64,000 nt of DNA from Acetobacter peroxydans (GTDB lineage Bacteria > Pseudomonadota > Alphaproteobacteria > Acetobacterales > Acetobacteraceae), in assembly GCF_006539345.1 (NCBI RefSeq), contig NZ_BJMV01000011.1, positions 1-64,000 on the forward strand, in the 5' to 3' direction. Each line of letters opens with the position of its first letter. Position 1 is the first letter of the stretch. The notes under the pieces are model-generated. The model was given only the letters and a program-made list of their open reading frames with translations, had not been told where the DNA came from and ran no database searches. Position numbers and translations under genes: made by a program. This document shows, one piece after another, positions 50,588-58,308 of the stretch.

Positions 50588-51049
50588 GTGCAAGCTGTGA
50601 CCGGGCTGCATAAACCCGGGGAGGAGCTGGCCCGTCCTGCCGATGGCGTGCTGATTGGCACGGCCCTGGTGTGGATCGGCTGGCCGCTCCAGCAGTTGTC
50701 GCGGCGCTCGGGCTATGATCGTCACGAGATTACGCGCTGGATGCATAAAGGCGGGATGCCTGAGCCGTTCAGGCTCTGGCTCACAGCCCTTCGGGCGGTT
50801 CACGTCCGCTATCCCTCTCCCCTGGCGACAACCGTCCGGCCCGGTGGCAACCGCCCGCCTCTGGGGCGGTGGGAGGTGCTGCGGATTCAGCTGGTGATCG
50901 GTTGGTCGGAGCGCCAGCTCGCGGAGCGGCTGGGGGAGCATCGCACCGCGTTGCGGCGTCGTCTGGAGGCCGGTGAGACGCTGGACGCGCGGGAATCCCG
51001 GTGGCTGGAATTATTGGAAGACGGCCACCGGCTTAATCCACGGCCCTGA
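50588..51049 (+). CDS. Small double-HTH DNA-binding protein
   Basis: The 153-residue reading begins at a GTG at 50588. It has two HTH-like units, PLQQLSRRSGYDRHEITRWMHKGGMPEPFRLWLTAL and SERQLAERLGEHRTALRRRLEAGETLDARESRWLELL. Both resemble XRE/phage-regulator folds. It is likely a transcriptional regulator, lying just upstream of a GapR-like gene. Two near palindromic DnaA-box-like strings (TTATCCCCA, TGTGGACA) precede the start at 50561-50580. Confidence 0.6.
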   Translation: MQAVTGLHKPGEELARPADGVLIGTALVWIGWPLQQLSRRSGYDRHEITRWMHKGGMPEPFRLWLTALRAVHVRYPSPLATTVRPGGNRPPLGRWEVLRIQLVIGWSERQLAERLGEHRTALRRRLEAGETLDARESRWLELLEDGHRLNPRP

Positions 51050-51078
51050 CGGGCCGGGTTAACACGAAAGGACAGAAC

Positions 51079-51369
51079 ATGCTGGATGGACAGTTCCACG
51101 AAGGACAGGGTGGCGACACGGACACGGATCCGGCCGTAGGCGGGATTGCGGCGGATCGGCTGCGCTCGATCATTGAGCGGGTTGAGCGGCTGGAGGAAGA
51201 GCGCAAGGCCCTGGCGGGCGACATCAAGGATATCTTCACCGAGGCAAAATCGGCCGGGTTCGATGTGAAGGTGATCCGCCAGATCATCCGGCTGCGCAAG
51301 CTTGAGCCCGCTGAGGTGGAGGAACAGGAAACCCTGCTCGATATCTATCGGCGCGCCCTGGGCATTTAG
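51079..51369 (+). CDS. GapR-like DNA-binding protein (DUF2312)
   Basis: This 96-residue protein has the DUF2312 core (ADRLRSIIERVERLEEERKALAGDIKDIFTEAKSAGFDVKVIRQIIRLRKLEPAEVEEQETLLDIYRRAL). GapR binds overtwisted AT-rich DNA ahead of replication and transcription forks and stimulates topoisomerases. A plasmid copy might protect replication or silence AT-rich cargo. A GAAAGGACAGAAC site precedes the ATG. Confidence 0.9.
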   Translation: MLDGQFHEGQGGDTDTDPAVGGIAADRLRSIIERVERLEEERKALAGDIKDIFTEAKSAGFDVKVIRQIIRLRKLEPAEVEEQETLLDIYRRALGI

Positions 51370-51469
51370 GCCAATCCCCGTAGAGCCGGAAACACGTAGA
51401 CCCAATACGAAAGGAAGAACGACAACAGGACAACACGACGCCAAAGGATAAGAAAGAAACACAGCAAAG

Positions 51470-51629
51470 GACGTGGCGGCCCGACGGGACGGCTGACACG
51501 CCCTTCTGGGGTCGCCCGCAGGCCAGTCAACCTGACGGTCCTCCGCTGAGCTGCGGTGCTTCGCATGACGGCCCTGCCTGTTCGCCCCCTTCCGGTTGCG
51601 TATCAGCCGCCCCGTCGGGCGGCGACGTC
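51470..51629. repeat. Very long hairpin upstream of ardC
   Basis: ACGTGGCGGCCCGACGGGAC at 51472 and its continuation to 51498 pair with 51599-51629, giving arms of about 29 bp with few mismatches. A 100-nt apex holds further small stems such as CCGCTGAGCTGCGG. It ends 18 bp before the ardC ATG. The stretch 51370-51469 has no gene. Confidence 0.75.
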
Positions 51630-51646
51630 AGGAAGGAAAAAAACAC

Positions 51647-52573
51647 ATGGCCAGAAACAGCACGACCGCAGGTGTCACCAGCCTTGATGCGCGTCTCGAT
51701 CTGTATACCGAGGTCACGCAGACCATCGTCGCCCAGATGGAAAGCGGCACGCTGCCCTGGACGCGGCCGTGGAAGACAACGGGGTCTGCCGGTCTGCCGA
51801 CCAACGCCCTGACGACCAAGCGGTATTCGGGGATCAATGTCGTGCTGCTCTGGCTCTCAGGCGCCATGAACGGGTATTCCGACCGCCGCTGGATGACCTA
51901 TCGGCAGGCGGTTCAGGCGGGTGGTCATGTGCGCCGGGGTGAGCGCGGCACGATGATCGTGAAAGCGTCCACCTATGTCCCGCAGGGGGAGCGTGAGCGT
52001 GCGCAGGAGACTGCCGAGGATCCGCGCGCGGTGCCTTATCTGAAACGCTACACGGTCTTCAATCTCGACCAGATCGAGGGTGTCGACCTGCCAGAGCAGG
52101 CCCCCGCCGTACCGGTCGTCGCCAATGCGGCGCTGGATGCGTTTGTCGCGGCAACCGGAGCGGACATCCGTTATGGTGGCAACGAGGCCTATTACGTGCC
52201 CTCGCGCGATTATATTCAGTGCCCGGAGCTTCAGGCGTTCGAAAATGCTTTCGATCTGTTCAGGATCCAGAGCCATGAGCTGGCGCATTGGACTGGCGCG
52301 CCTCATCGGCTGGACAGGACCTTCGGCCAGCGCTTTGGCGATGCGGCCTACCAGATGGAAGAGCTGGTAGCCGAACTGGCAGCCGCACAGCTCTGTGCGG
52401 TGCAGGGTGTGCCGCCGACCACGCGGCACGCGGCTTACCTCCAGAGTTGGATCGCCATAATGAAAGCCGACAAGCGGGCCATCTTTACGGCAGCCAGTCA
52501 CGCATCGCGTGCGGTGGAGTTTTTGTTGGCGGCCGCACAAACCCCGGATGAGGTGATGCCGCTGGCCGCCTGA
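51647..52573 (+). CDS. ardC: ArdC-type antirestriction protein
   Basis: The ATG at 51647 has a GGAAGGAAAA site. The product is 308 residues. The N-terminal ssDNA-binding domain (DLYTEVTQTIVAQMESGTLPWTRPWKTTG...NALTTKRYSGINVVLLWLSG...WMTYRQAVQAGGHVRRGERGTMIVKAS) is followed by a zincin-like metalloprotease domain with HELAHWTGAPHRLDR and a downstream Glu in YQMEELVAELAAAQLC. ArdC protects the incoming single strand and blocks restriction in the recipient during conjugation. It sits behind a very long hairpin, consistent with early expression from transferred single-stranded DNA. Confidence 0.92.
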   Translation: MARNSTTAGVTSLDARLDLYTEVTQTIVAQMESGTLPWTRPWKTTGSAGLPTNALTTKRYSGINVVLLWLSGAMNGYSDRRWMTYRQAVQAGGHVRRGERGTMIVKASTYVPQGERERAQETAEDPRAVPYLKRYTVFNLDQIEGVDLPEQAPAVPVVANAALDAFVAATGADIRYGGNEAYYVPSRDYIQCPELQAFENAFDLFRIQSHELAHWTGAPHRLDRTFGQRFGDAAYQMEELVAELAAAQLCAVQGVPPTTRHAAYLQSWIAIMKADKRAIFTAASHASRAVEFLLAAAQTPDEVMPLAA

Positions 52574-52893
52574 CGGCGGCGACGCCAGACCCGCAGCGCC
52601 ATCGCCCCTAGGGCGATGGTGCCGCAGACCCTGTGAAAGAGGCGGTCGATGACCTGCCCTTTGCGGGCGATCCCGTCGAGCAGCTGCGCGCTGCTCTGGT
52701 GATCGAGCCAGTAGAGGGCGGGCAGGCTCAGGTGCGGGGTGTTGGCGACAACCACCAGCCCGGCCTGAAGGCCGATCGCGAGGATCCCGTAAAGCCCGAG
52801 CAGGCATAGCCCGAACACAGCGACGCCATACCAGCAGAGCGAAACGACCGGGCGGGCACGGGCAACAAAGGTGCGCAAGAAAAGCATCGACAT
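52498..52893 (-). CDS. Small multi-pass membrane protein
   Basis: The start is set at the ATG at 52893, because a shared promoter motif at 52922-52945 would begin transcription near 52915. An ATG at 52953 would lie upstream of that point and inside a hairpin. The 131-residue product has transmembrane stretches (VVSLCWYGVAVFGLCLLGLYGILAIGLQAGLVVVA; CGTIALGAMALRVW) and a charged tail. The last 75 bp overlap the ardC 3' end convergently. The function is unknown. Confidence 0.6.
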   Translation of the reverse strand: MSMLFLRTFVARARPVVSLCWYGVAVFGLCLLGLYGILAIGLQAGLVVVANTPHLSLPALYWLDHQSSAQLLDGIARKGQVIDRLFHRVCGTIALGAMALRVWRRRRQAASGITSSGVCAAANKNSTARDA

Positions 52894-52921
52894 AGTCCAT
52901 AGCAGAAAAGAACTGGCGAAC

Positions 52922-52945
52922 AGACTGCCAGAAAAAATTGTGACG
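52922..52945 (-). promoter_or_regulatory. Shared promoter/operator motif (variant) for the minus-strand membrane gene
   Basis: On the minus strand CGTCACAAT (52945-52937), 9 nt, CAGTCT (52927-52922). It has one mismatch in the box but the usual spacing. Confidence 0.5.
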
Positions 52946-52949
52946 CCTC

Positions 52950-53023
52950 GCATGGGCTGGGTCGGCCGCAACGGTCGCAGGCTCGCGCTGCGCGCGTCCG
53001 TTGCCCCCGCCCCGATCCCATGC
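52950..53023. repeat. Long hairpin upstream of the 53.1-kb gene
   Basis: GCATGGGCTGGGTCGGCCGCAACGG (52950-52974; split here as GCATGGGCTGGG and TCGGCCGCAACGG) pairs with CCGTTGCCCCC and GCCCCGATCCCATGC. The loop holds GCTCGCGCTGCGCGC. It ends about 32 bp before the next gene's ATG. Confidence 0.7.
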
Positions 53024-53054
53024 AGCGGCCGAGGGGTGAAGGAGAGAAAAAACA

Positions 53055-53411
53055 ATGCACAAACAGATTGCCGTAACCCCTCTGTGGAAAGGGGGCGCCT
53101 CGACGATGCCAGCCGATGTGTTGGCGCGGGGCCAACAGGCCGCTCTGGTCTCAGTCTCAATTGCCTCGTGCGACAGGGTGTGGAGCGCGCGTGAGCGTCT
53201 GGCCGACGAACTGGTGCGTGTCTGCTATGGCAGCGACCTGCCTGAGCACAATCGCTCGGCGCTGGCCTGCATGATGCGCGGCGTGGTTGAAGAGGCGGTT
53301 CCCGGCCTCCCGACGCAGCACGTGCAGCGCAATGCCCCGCCTCCGCCGTTGGGTGATGGCGAATGGTATCGCCACTGGTTTGCGGTGTCCCGCAGGGAGG
53401 GCGGCGCATGA
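53055..53411 (+). CDS. Small protein of unknown function
   Basis: The 118-residue product starts at 53055 after GGAGAGAAAAAA. It has a helical middle (SCDRVWSARERLADELVRVCYGSDLPEHNRSALACMMRGVVEEAV) and no recognisable motif. The stop overlaps the next start as ATGA, so the two are coupled. Confidence 0.55.
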   Translation: MHKQIAVTPLWKGGASTMPADVLARGQQAALVSVSIASCDRVWSARERLADELVRVCYGSDLPEHNRSALACMMRGVVEEAVPGLPTQHVQRNAPPPPLGDGEWYRHWFAVSRREGGA

Positions 53412-54217
53412 GCGACATGGGTCTGCCTGAGGTGCGTGTGCAGGTCCGTGGGCCTGCCCGCGATCGTGCGGGATTACGGGACTGGCTGCGTGCGGCGTGT
53501 CGCGATGCGGGTGTCTGGCCGCCGCCGGTGTTCGGGATACGCACGACCCGAACGCTGCTGTCCTTCGAACTGGAGCCCATGCACAAGAGTTTCCATGAGC
53601 CGCTGATGATACGCCTGACACGCCGGTATCCCCGGCTGGTGCATACTCTGACATGGGACAATCCCGATGACACGTCGCGCCATGCGAAAACGGGGCTTGA
53701 GATCTGGCAGGCGGGCCGGGTGTGCAGGAGCGGGTCTTTTGCGGCTCTGCTGGGTGTGACCTGCGCCCGGCCGGGGCGAAGGACAACCCGTGCCGTGCTG
53801 TTTGAATCCGATGCCCGCATTGCCGACATCCGGCCCTTTAAGCGGTTGGGTTCAGGGCTTCGTGGCATCCCGGCGGGGGCGTGCGACATCGGTCCGTGGC
53901 GTGTTCTGGAGGCGTGGGTGCCGGAGCGGCCGAATACCCTGTATGATCCTGCCCGCAATATCGTGCTCCATACCGTCTGCACACAGGTGACGGTCATGAG
54001 CGACATCACCTCGCATGGCCGGATCGGAGCGATGGCGTGGCTCAATGTGGATGAACTGCCTCAGCGTTTTCCGGAACTGGCAGGCTGGTGCGGCAAATGG
54101 CGGGCCTATGAGGCGGATGCTGAGGCCCGGGCGCGTGAAGCGGCAGCGCGCTACAATCGCTACGCGCGCCGCATGAAAGTGCTTTATGGCTCGGACTGGG
54201 ACGCAATCCTGTTCTGA
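53408..54217 (+). CDS. Protein of unknown function
   Basis: The ATG at 53408 lies in the preceding stop. The product is 269 residues, rich in Arg and Trp. It has beta-strand patterns (VRVQVRGPARDRAGLRDWLRAACRDAGV, RTTRTLLSFELEPMHKSFHEPLMIRLTRRY) and a helical basic C-terminus (EADAEARAREAAARYNRYARRMKVLYGSDWDAILF). I do not recognise the family. Its 3' end overlaps the convergent zinc-finger gene by about 34 bp. Confidence 0.55.
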   Translation: MSDMGLPEVRVQVRGPARDRAGLRDWLRAACRDAGVWPPPVFGIRTTRTLLSFELEPMHKSFHEPLMIRLTRRYPRLVHTLTWDNPDDTSRHAKTGLEIWQAGRVCRSGSFAALLGVTCARPGRRTTRAVLFESDARIADIRPFKRLGSGLRGIPAGACDIGPWRVLEAWVPERPNTLYDPARNIVLHTVCTQVTVMSDITSHGRIGAMAWLNVDELPQRFPELAGWCGKWRAYEADAEARAREAAARYNRYARRMKVLYGSDWDAILF

Positions 54218-54516
54218 CGCTTTTTTGCACGCCCGGACGACACGCGCTGAGGTGTGTGCGGCCGGGCAACGTCTTCACGGGCTTTGGCCCGTTCAGCATT
54301 GCACGGCTCACAGGCGATGCCTTTGCGACAGGCGGTCACGCTGGGCATTTCGATCCAGCGGCTTTCCCACTGGCAGCGGGGGCAGGTGAAGAGTGCGACC
54401 ATGCGCATACCCGGCTGGTAAACACAGCCGTGATCGCCACAGTCGGTGAGATGCGCGAGGATGCGCGGCGCGCGGTAAGGCCGCTTCCATCCGAACAGGT
54501 TGCCCTGTCGTGCCAT
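54184..54516 (-). CDS. Small zinc-ribbon protein
   Basis: The 110-residue protein has two CxxC pairs, FTCPRCQWESRWIEMP and CRKGIACEPCNAERAK, separated by about 20 residues. It also has a basic tail (RAKKRQNRIASQSEP). It is probably a nucleic-acid-binding zinc protein. Transcription is opposite to its neighbours, and it converges on the previous gene with overlap. Confidence 0.6.
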   Translation of the reverse strand: MARQGNLFGWKRPYRAPRILAHLTDCGDHGCVYQPGMRMVALFTCPRCQWESRWIEMPSVTACRKGIACEPCNAERAKAREDVARPHTPQRVSSGRAKKRQNRIASQSEP

Positions 54517-54590
54517 GTCTGGCTCCTGTGTTCGGGAAAGGTCGAGCAGGTGTTGCCGGTTGGCCAGAGGGCACCGGCAACGACTGGGTG

Positions 54591-55004
54591 TCAGTCTGGC
54601 GTATGGAGCCGGGTTTTACCGATGTTTATTGCGGCGACTGATTCGAGAACAGCGCGGTTTTGTCTGAAGAGTGATGCAACCCCGTACAAAACGACAAAGG
54701 AAAGAACATTCCCCATAGTCATGTGGGCCGCGATAATTCTGGCGATTGTATCGAAACGCTCTGCGTGTGCGCTGTTGCAGAAAATGTAATCCCCCATAAA
54801 CAGGATGGATAAGGCGCAGACATTCACGAACAGGAAAATGAAAAACGCCTTGAGAAATAGTTCGATGATTCCAAAGCAAAGATAGACAAACATCTTTGTG
54901 AGGCTATCAAGCAAGGGAGAAAGAGCGGACCGCATGAAGGCCGACCGATTAGGCTGCTGAGGGTCTGTCTGTGGTGTGGGAATGGCTTCGGGCATTGACG
55001 TCAT
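54591..55004 (-). CDS. Small membrane protein of unknown function
   Basis: The ATG at 55004 lies 47 bp after a shared promoter motif. A longer frame to 55220 would run through that promoter. The 137-residue product has two hydrophobic helices (TKMFVYLCFGIIELFLKAFFIFLFVNVCALSILFMGDYIF; MTMGNVLSFVVLYGVASLF). It is moderately AT-rich. It might serve in mating or exclusion, but no motif shows this. Confidence 0.6.
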   Translation of the reverse strand: MTSMPEAIPTPQTDPQQPNRSAFMRSALSPLLDSLTKMFVYLCFGIIELFLKAFFIFLFVNVCALSILFMGDYIFCNSAHAERFDTIARIIAAHMTMGNVLSFVVLYGVASLFRQNRAVLESVAAINIGKTRLHTPD

Positions 55005-55050
55005 GGTTTGTGCTTTCTGTTTGCGCGAGGGCAGTTCCGCTCGCGCTTGC

Positions 55051-55074
55051 AGTATGACGCAACCGGTTGTGACG
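55051..55074 (-). promoter_or_regulatory. Shared promoter/operator motif for the minus-strand membrane gene
   Basis: On the minus strand CGTCACAAC (55074-55066), 9 nt, CATACT (55056-55051). Both elements match the best copies exactly. Confidence 0.65.
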
Positions 55075-55119
55075 CCTGTCGGGCGCGCCCTGTCCGGTGG
55101 GGCGCGTGTCTGGTTCCCC

Positions 55120-55177
55120 ACTGCCCACAACTCCACAGGCACGGCCCTCGGGTCCCTCCTGTGGATTTCTGGACAGC
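55120..55177. repeat. Hairpin D1 preceding leader copy B
   Basis: CTGCCCACAACTCCACAGGCA pairs, with mismatches, with the reverse complement of CTCCTGTGGATTTCTGGACAG. Related but longer hairpins lie at 56952 and 57197. Confidence 0.7.
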
Positions 55178-55219
55178 TCCGACCGTGTGCCGGAAACCAG
55201 CCCGTAGCGACAGCGAACA

Positions 55220-55679
55220 CACCAGACGCCTTCGGCGGCCTACGGCGGGCGCGTCACACGCGCCCTCTGGTGCAGCAGGGCCCTTGTGCCGGGTGAGGGG
55301 CGTTTTGCTCAGGAGTGAAGGAGTGGGATGGAGTGATTGTGCCTCCTGTCCGCCGTTCCGGGTGCGGGGCGCTCAGGGGGCGCGATGTATAGAATGATAT
55401 GGCGGGTAGTAGAAAAAACAGCGGTTTTGAACTTTTCTTACCTGAGAAAAGCGAACGGAAATAAATAAAATACCTACGCAATATTATTTCTTATTTACCA
55501 ATGAAAAAGAACGAAAAAACGCGCTTTTCTGGCTGTTTTCCGCGCTTTTTTGCTTGTGATGTTTTTCTTGGCGTACTATTCTTTACTTGTTGAGAGGGAA
55601 TAGGCCCGAACAACAAAACGCCCCGGCCGGTGCTACCAACACCAGACCGGGACTAGCCAGAACAGAAAGAGAGATTTTC
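55220..55679 (+). promoter_or_regulatory. Composite structured leader, copy B
   Basis: The clover-like core (55220-55272) is followed by a conserved CCCTTGTGCC...GCTCAGGAGTGAAGGAGTGG block, then AT-rich DNA with AATAAATAAAATACCTACGC. A final GTTGAGAGGGAATAGGCCCG leads into a stem (GCCCCGGCCGGTG...CACCAGACCGGGA) just before the ATG. It is near-identical to copy C in front of a different gene. Confidence 0.8.
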
Positions 55680-56375
55680 ATGTCCGACGTGAACAACACT
55701 GTAAGCAAGCCCCGTTCCTCCCGCAAGGGTAACGCTCCCCGCAAGGGCGATGCCGCCGGTTCCGTCTCTCCTACCCGTGCCCGCCAGTTCCATGAAACGG
55801 AACAGCGCATGAAGGCACTGTCCGCTCCCACGCTGGCAGAGGTGCTGCGGCTGGCCCCCGACGATGACCGTATGGGGAAAATCCGTAGCGGGTTTGGCTT
55901 TGACGGCGGCGACCCGGACGAACTGACCGGGCAGGGTGACAGCCTTATTCGTGAGCAGTACGAAGCCCTGCGTCCCATTCTGGTTTCTCACTACCGGGGC
56001 GAAGAAGACTTCCGGGGTCTCAAGATGCACCTTGATCGCATTGTCGATGCGTTGGTGCGGTCTGCCTATGGTGCCGCGAACTTCTTTGAATCCCGCCGTC
56101 AGATTGCAAAGGACGCAAAGGACGCATGGAAGAACGAGCACCGCGACGAAGACCGTATGGGCATTGACGGTGGGGAAAACCGTAGCGATCTGCTGGTGCG
56201 GATTGCCGCCGAACATGGCGCGAAGGCATATGCCCTTGCGTGCATCGCAACCGGAGCCTGCGCCGCTTATGCCGAACTGATGGGCGAAGCATGGGAACCC
56301 TACCAGCCTCGTGCCAATCGCCGCGCTCTGTCGGAAGAAGCGGTTGCCGCTCTTGAAGACGCAATCGGTATCTGA
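55680..56375 (+). CDS. Protein of unknown function behind leader B
   Basis: The start at 55680 follows AAAGAGAGATTTTC and is set because the same leader ends at the equivalent ATG in copy C. The 231-residue product has a basic, disordered N-terminus (SRKGNAPRKGDAAGSV). A helical domain follows (LIREQYEALRPILVSHYRGEEDFRGLKMHLDRIVDALVRSAYGAANFFESRRQIAKDAKDAWKNEHRDEDRMGIDGGENRSDLLVRIAAEHGAKAYALACIA). I do not recognise it. Its own long leader suggests tightly controlled, perhaps high, expression. Confidence 0.65.
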   Translation: MSDVNNTVSKPRSSRKGNAPRKGDAAGSVSPTRARQFHETEQRMKALSAPTLAEVLRLAPDDDRMGKIRSGFGFDGGDPDELTGQGDSLIREQYEALRPILVSHYRGEEDFRGLKMHLDRIVDALVRSAYGAANFFESRRQIAKDAKDAWKNEHRDEDRMGIDGGENRSDLLVRIAAEHGAKAYALACIATGACAAYAELMGEAWEPYQPRANRRALSEEAVAALEDAIGI

Positions 56376-56429
56376 ACACCAACCAGCCGGGCCGAAAGGC
56401 CCGGCAAACCTGAACGCGACAGAGAACGC

Positions 56430-56711
56430 ATGACAACGAAAAAGCCTCACCCCGTTTTGCGGGCTTTGCTTCCACCCAGTCAAACGCCAAAGCATCTTGA
56501 AGACAGATTGAAGGCATTGGCGGCAATTTTTCAGACATTGGCCCTGAGTGCGTGGGGGCTTGGTATCCTAACACCCCTGATAACAGCATACACCGCACTG
56601 AACCTCATTCATGCGGGCCTGTCGTTTGTACTGGGGGCCACGCTTGAACTATGTTCTTTGACACTACTGGCTTACGTTCCCTATACTGTAGAAGTGAAGG
56701 AGGGGCCTTGA
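56430..56711 (+). CDS. Small two-helix membrane protein
   Basis: The 93-residue product has two or three transmembrane helices (AAIFQTLALSAWGLGILTPLITAYTALNLIHAGLSFVLGATLELCSLTLLAYVPY) with a basic N-terminus. A hairpin GCCGGGCC/GGCCCGGC lies upstream. It is immediately followed by a second tiny membrane protein. The pair could be a small membrane toxin, holin-like or exclusion unit. Confidence 0.55.
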   Translation: MTTKKPHPVLRALLPPSQTPKHLEDRLKALAAIFQTLALSAWGLGILTPLITAYTALNLIHAGLSFVLGATLELCSLTLLAYVPYTVEVKEGP

Positions 56712-56712
56712 T

Positions 56713-56844
56713 ATGGATGTTTTTACGCAATCGCTCCTGTTTATCCTGCTCCCAGCAGCCATTTTTACCCTTGTCGCAGGGCTTTCTATCGGCCCCGTCA
56801 TGACGCGCCTTGCCAAATGGCGGGAGTCATTGGAACGCAACTAA
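56713..56844 (+). CDS. 43-residue membrane protein
   Basis: The ATG at 56713 comes 1 nt after the upstream stop. The peptide (FTQSLLFILLPAAIFTLVAGLSIGP, then a basic amphipathic end KWRESLERN) is one transmembrane helix plus a short cytoplasmic tail. The near overlap shows coupling with the gene before it. A strong hairpin, GACCGGCGGGC...GCCCGCC...CCGGTC, follows at 56850-56888. Confidence 0.5.
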   Translation: MDVFTQSLLFILLPAAIFTLVAGLSIGPVMTRLAKWRESLERN

Positions 56845-56951
56845 CCCGAGACCGGCGGGCATAAGCCCGCCGTGATGCGTTCCGGTCTTTATTTTCCATA
56901 CCGTTTCCGCCTGCCTGCCCGGAAATAAAGGGGGGATTATTCCTCCCAACG

Positions 56952-57055
56952 GGCTATCAACAACTCCACAGGCACCTCCCAATGGCCGCGCGACGCCTGA
57001 CTCTTGGCGGTCGCGTCGCGCGGCCCTTGGGTCCCTCCTATGGATTTGTGGATAG
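56952..57055. repeat. Long hairpin D2
   Basis: Arms of about 45 bp run from GGCTATCAACAACTCCACAG to CCGCGCGACGC, and from GCGTCGCGCGG to TGTGGATAGCC. The loop is CTGACTCTTGGCGGTC. The stretch 56845-57805 otherwise contains only D3 and leader C. Confidence 0.85.
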
Positions 57056-57196
57056 CCACAGCCTTGAGCCGGAACCTGTGCCTGCCGGTCTGTTCTGCCT
57101 GATGCCAAACTGGCTCAGATTCCTGGACGGCGGCATATCTGCTTAACCCGGCATGACACGTCCTCCATGAAACAGTTAGCCACCATTCCTCCCGAC

Positions 57197-57306
57197 GAGC
57201 TGCCCACAATTCCACAGGCACCTCCCAAAGGGCTGCGCGCCGCCTGACTCTTGGCGGTCGCGTCGCGCAGCCCTTTGGGTCCCTCCTATGGATTTGTGGA
57301 CAGCTG
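57197..57306. repeat. Long hairpin D3 preceding leader copy C
   Basis: It shares most of its sequence with D2, including CTGACTCTTGGCGGTCGCGT at the loop, and has compensating changes in the stem (GGGCTGCGCGCC against GTCGCGCAGCCC). It stands 39 bp before the clover-like core of copy C, as D1 stands 42 bp before copy B. Confidence 0.85.
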
Positions 57307-57345
57307 CGACTTTGTGCATGGACCCGTGCAAGACCACCGCGGACA

Positions 57346-57805
57346 CACCAGACGCCTTCGGCGGCCTACGGCGGGCGCGTCACACGCGCCCTCTGGTGCA
57401 GCAGGGCCCTTGTGCCAGGTGAGGGGCGTTTTGCTCAGGAGTGAAGGAGTGGGGTGGAGCGATTGTGCCTCCTGTCCGCCGTTTCGGGTGTGGGACGCTC
57501 AGGGGGTGCAAGGTATAGAATGACATAATGGGCAATAGAAAAGCGGTTGGGATTATTTGTTTCTTACCGTAGAAAAGCGGGAGGAAATAAATAAAAGCAC
57601 TACGCAATATTGTTTCTTCATACACCATGAAAAAGAACGAAAAAATGTGCTTTTTTGGCGGTTTTCCGTGCTTTTTTGCTTGTTCTGCTTTTCTTGTCGT
57701 ACTAATCTTTACTTGTTGAGAGGGAATGGGCCCGAACAAAAAAGCGCCCCGGTCGGTGTTACGACCACCAGACCGGGACTAGCCAGAACAGAAAAGGATA
57801 CTTTC
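57346..57805 (+). promoter_or_regulatory. Composite structured leader, copy C
   Basis: It runs from CACCAGACGCC through the AT-rich block to CAGAACAGAAAAGGA just before the ATG. It matches copy B nearly throughout, including GTTGAGAGGGAAT and the terminal GACCGGGACTAGCCAGAACA, yet precedes an unrelated coding sequence. Confidence 0.8.
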
Positions 57806-58255
57806 ATGTCCGACTTGACGAGTAGTGTACGCACCGCGTCTGCCCCCGCGCAAGAGGGGAGTGGCTGCACCGGGCGGTGCTGCGAGTGCGCCAACCGTAA
57901 TGTCACCTGTTTCATGGAACTGGAAGACGCCCATTACTCCGATCAGACGCTGGCAGCGTTGGTGAAGTATCACGGTTGGAGCCATTGCGATCCGAAGCGC
58001 CCAAAAGGTGGGGTGGAGCGTCTGTTTGCCGGGCTGGGTGCCGATGGAGATCTGGTGCCCAATGGCGCGCGGTATCTTGAAGCCAATTACTCCAACGACC
58101 CGGAAAGCCGTCGGTATATCGCCCTGCATTATGGGTTTGACCTGCTCAAAGACTGGGACGGCCGGGAAGGAACCCCTGCGGAGATTGCTGCCCAGGTCAA
58201 TAAATGGGCGGAACAGTACGTCCAGATGGAACGGGCCAAGCTGAAAGCCGCTTAA
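57806..58255 (+). CDS. Small Cys-rich protein of unknown function behind leader C
   Basis: The 149-residue product starts at 57806 after AAAAGGATA. It has a cysteine knot-like N-terminal unit (GSGCTGRCCECANRNVTCFMELEDAHYSDQTLAAL), then a helical domain (YLEANYSNDPESRRYIALHYGFDLLKDWDGREGTPAEIAAQVNKWAEQYVQM). It is unrelated in sequence to the product behind leader B, except for the first few residues (MSD.). The ssb gene follows 53 bp later. Confidence 0.65.
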   Translation: MSDLTSSVRTASAPAQEGSGCTGRCCECANRNVTCFMELEDAHYSDQTLAALVKYHGWSHCDPKRPKGGVERLFAGLGADGDLVPNGARYLEANYSNDPESRRYIALHYGFDLLKDWDGREGTPAEIAAQVNKWAEQYVQMERAKLKAA

Positions 58256-58308
58256 ATCGTCCTTCAGATCAGTGATATTCTTATCAATATTTTTAGTGGA
58301 ACAAGCAA

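Noticed and set aside
49220-50941. 573-residue minus-strand frame
   Set aside because: Antisense to the DUF1173 and double-HTH genes, with Arg/Pro/His-rich composition typical of a shadow.
52894-54045. Minus-strand frame extending the small membrane protein to 515 residues
   Set aside because: The extension runs antisense through two coupled + strand genes and is Arg/Pro/Ser-rich. The shared promoter motif places the true start at 52893.
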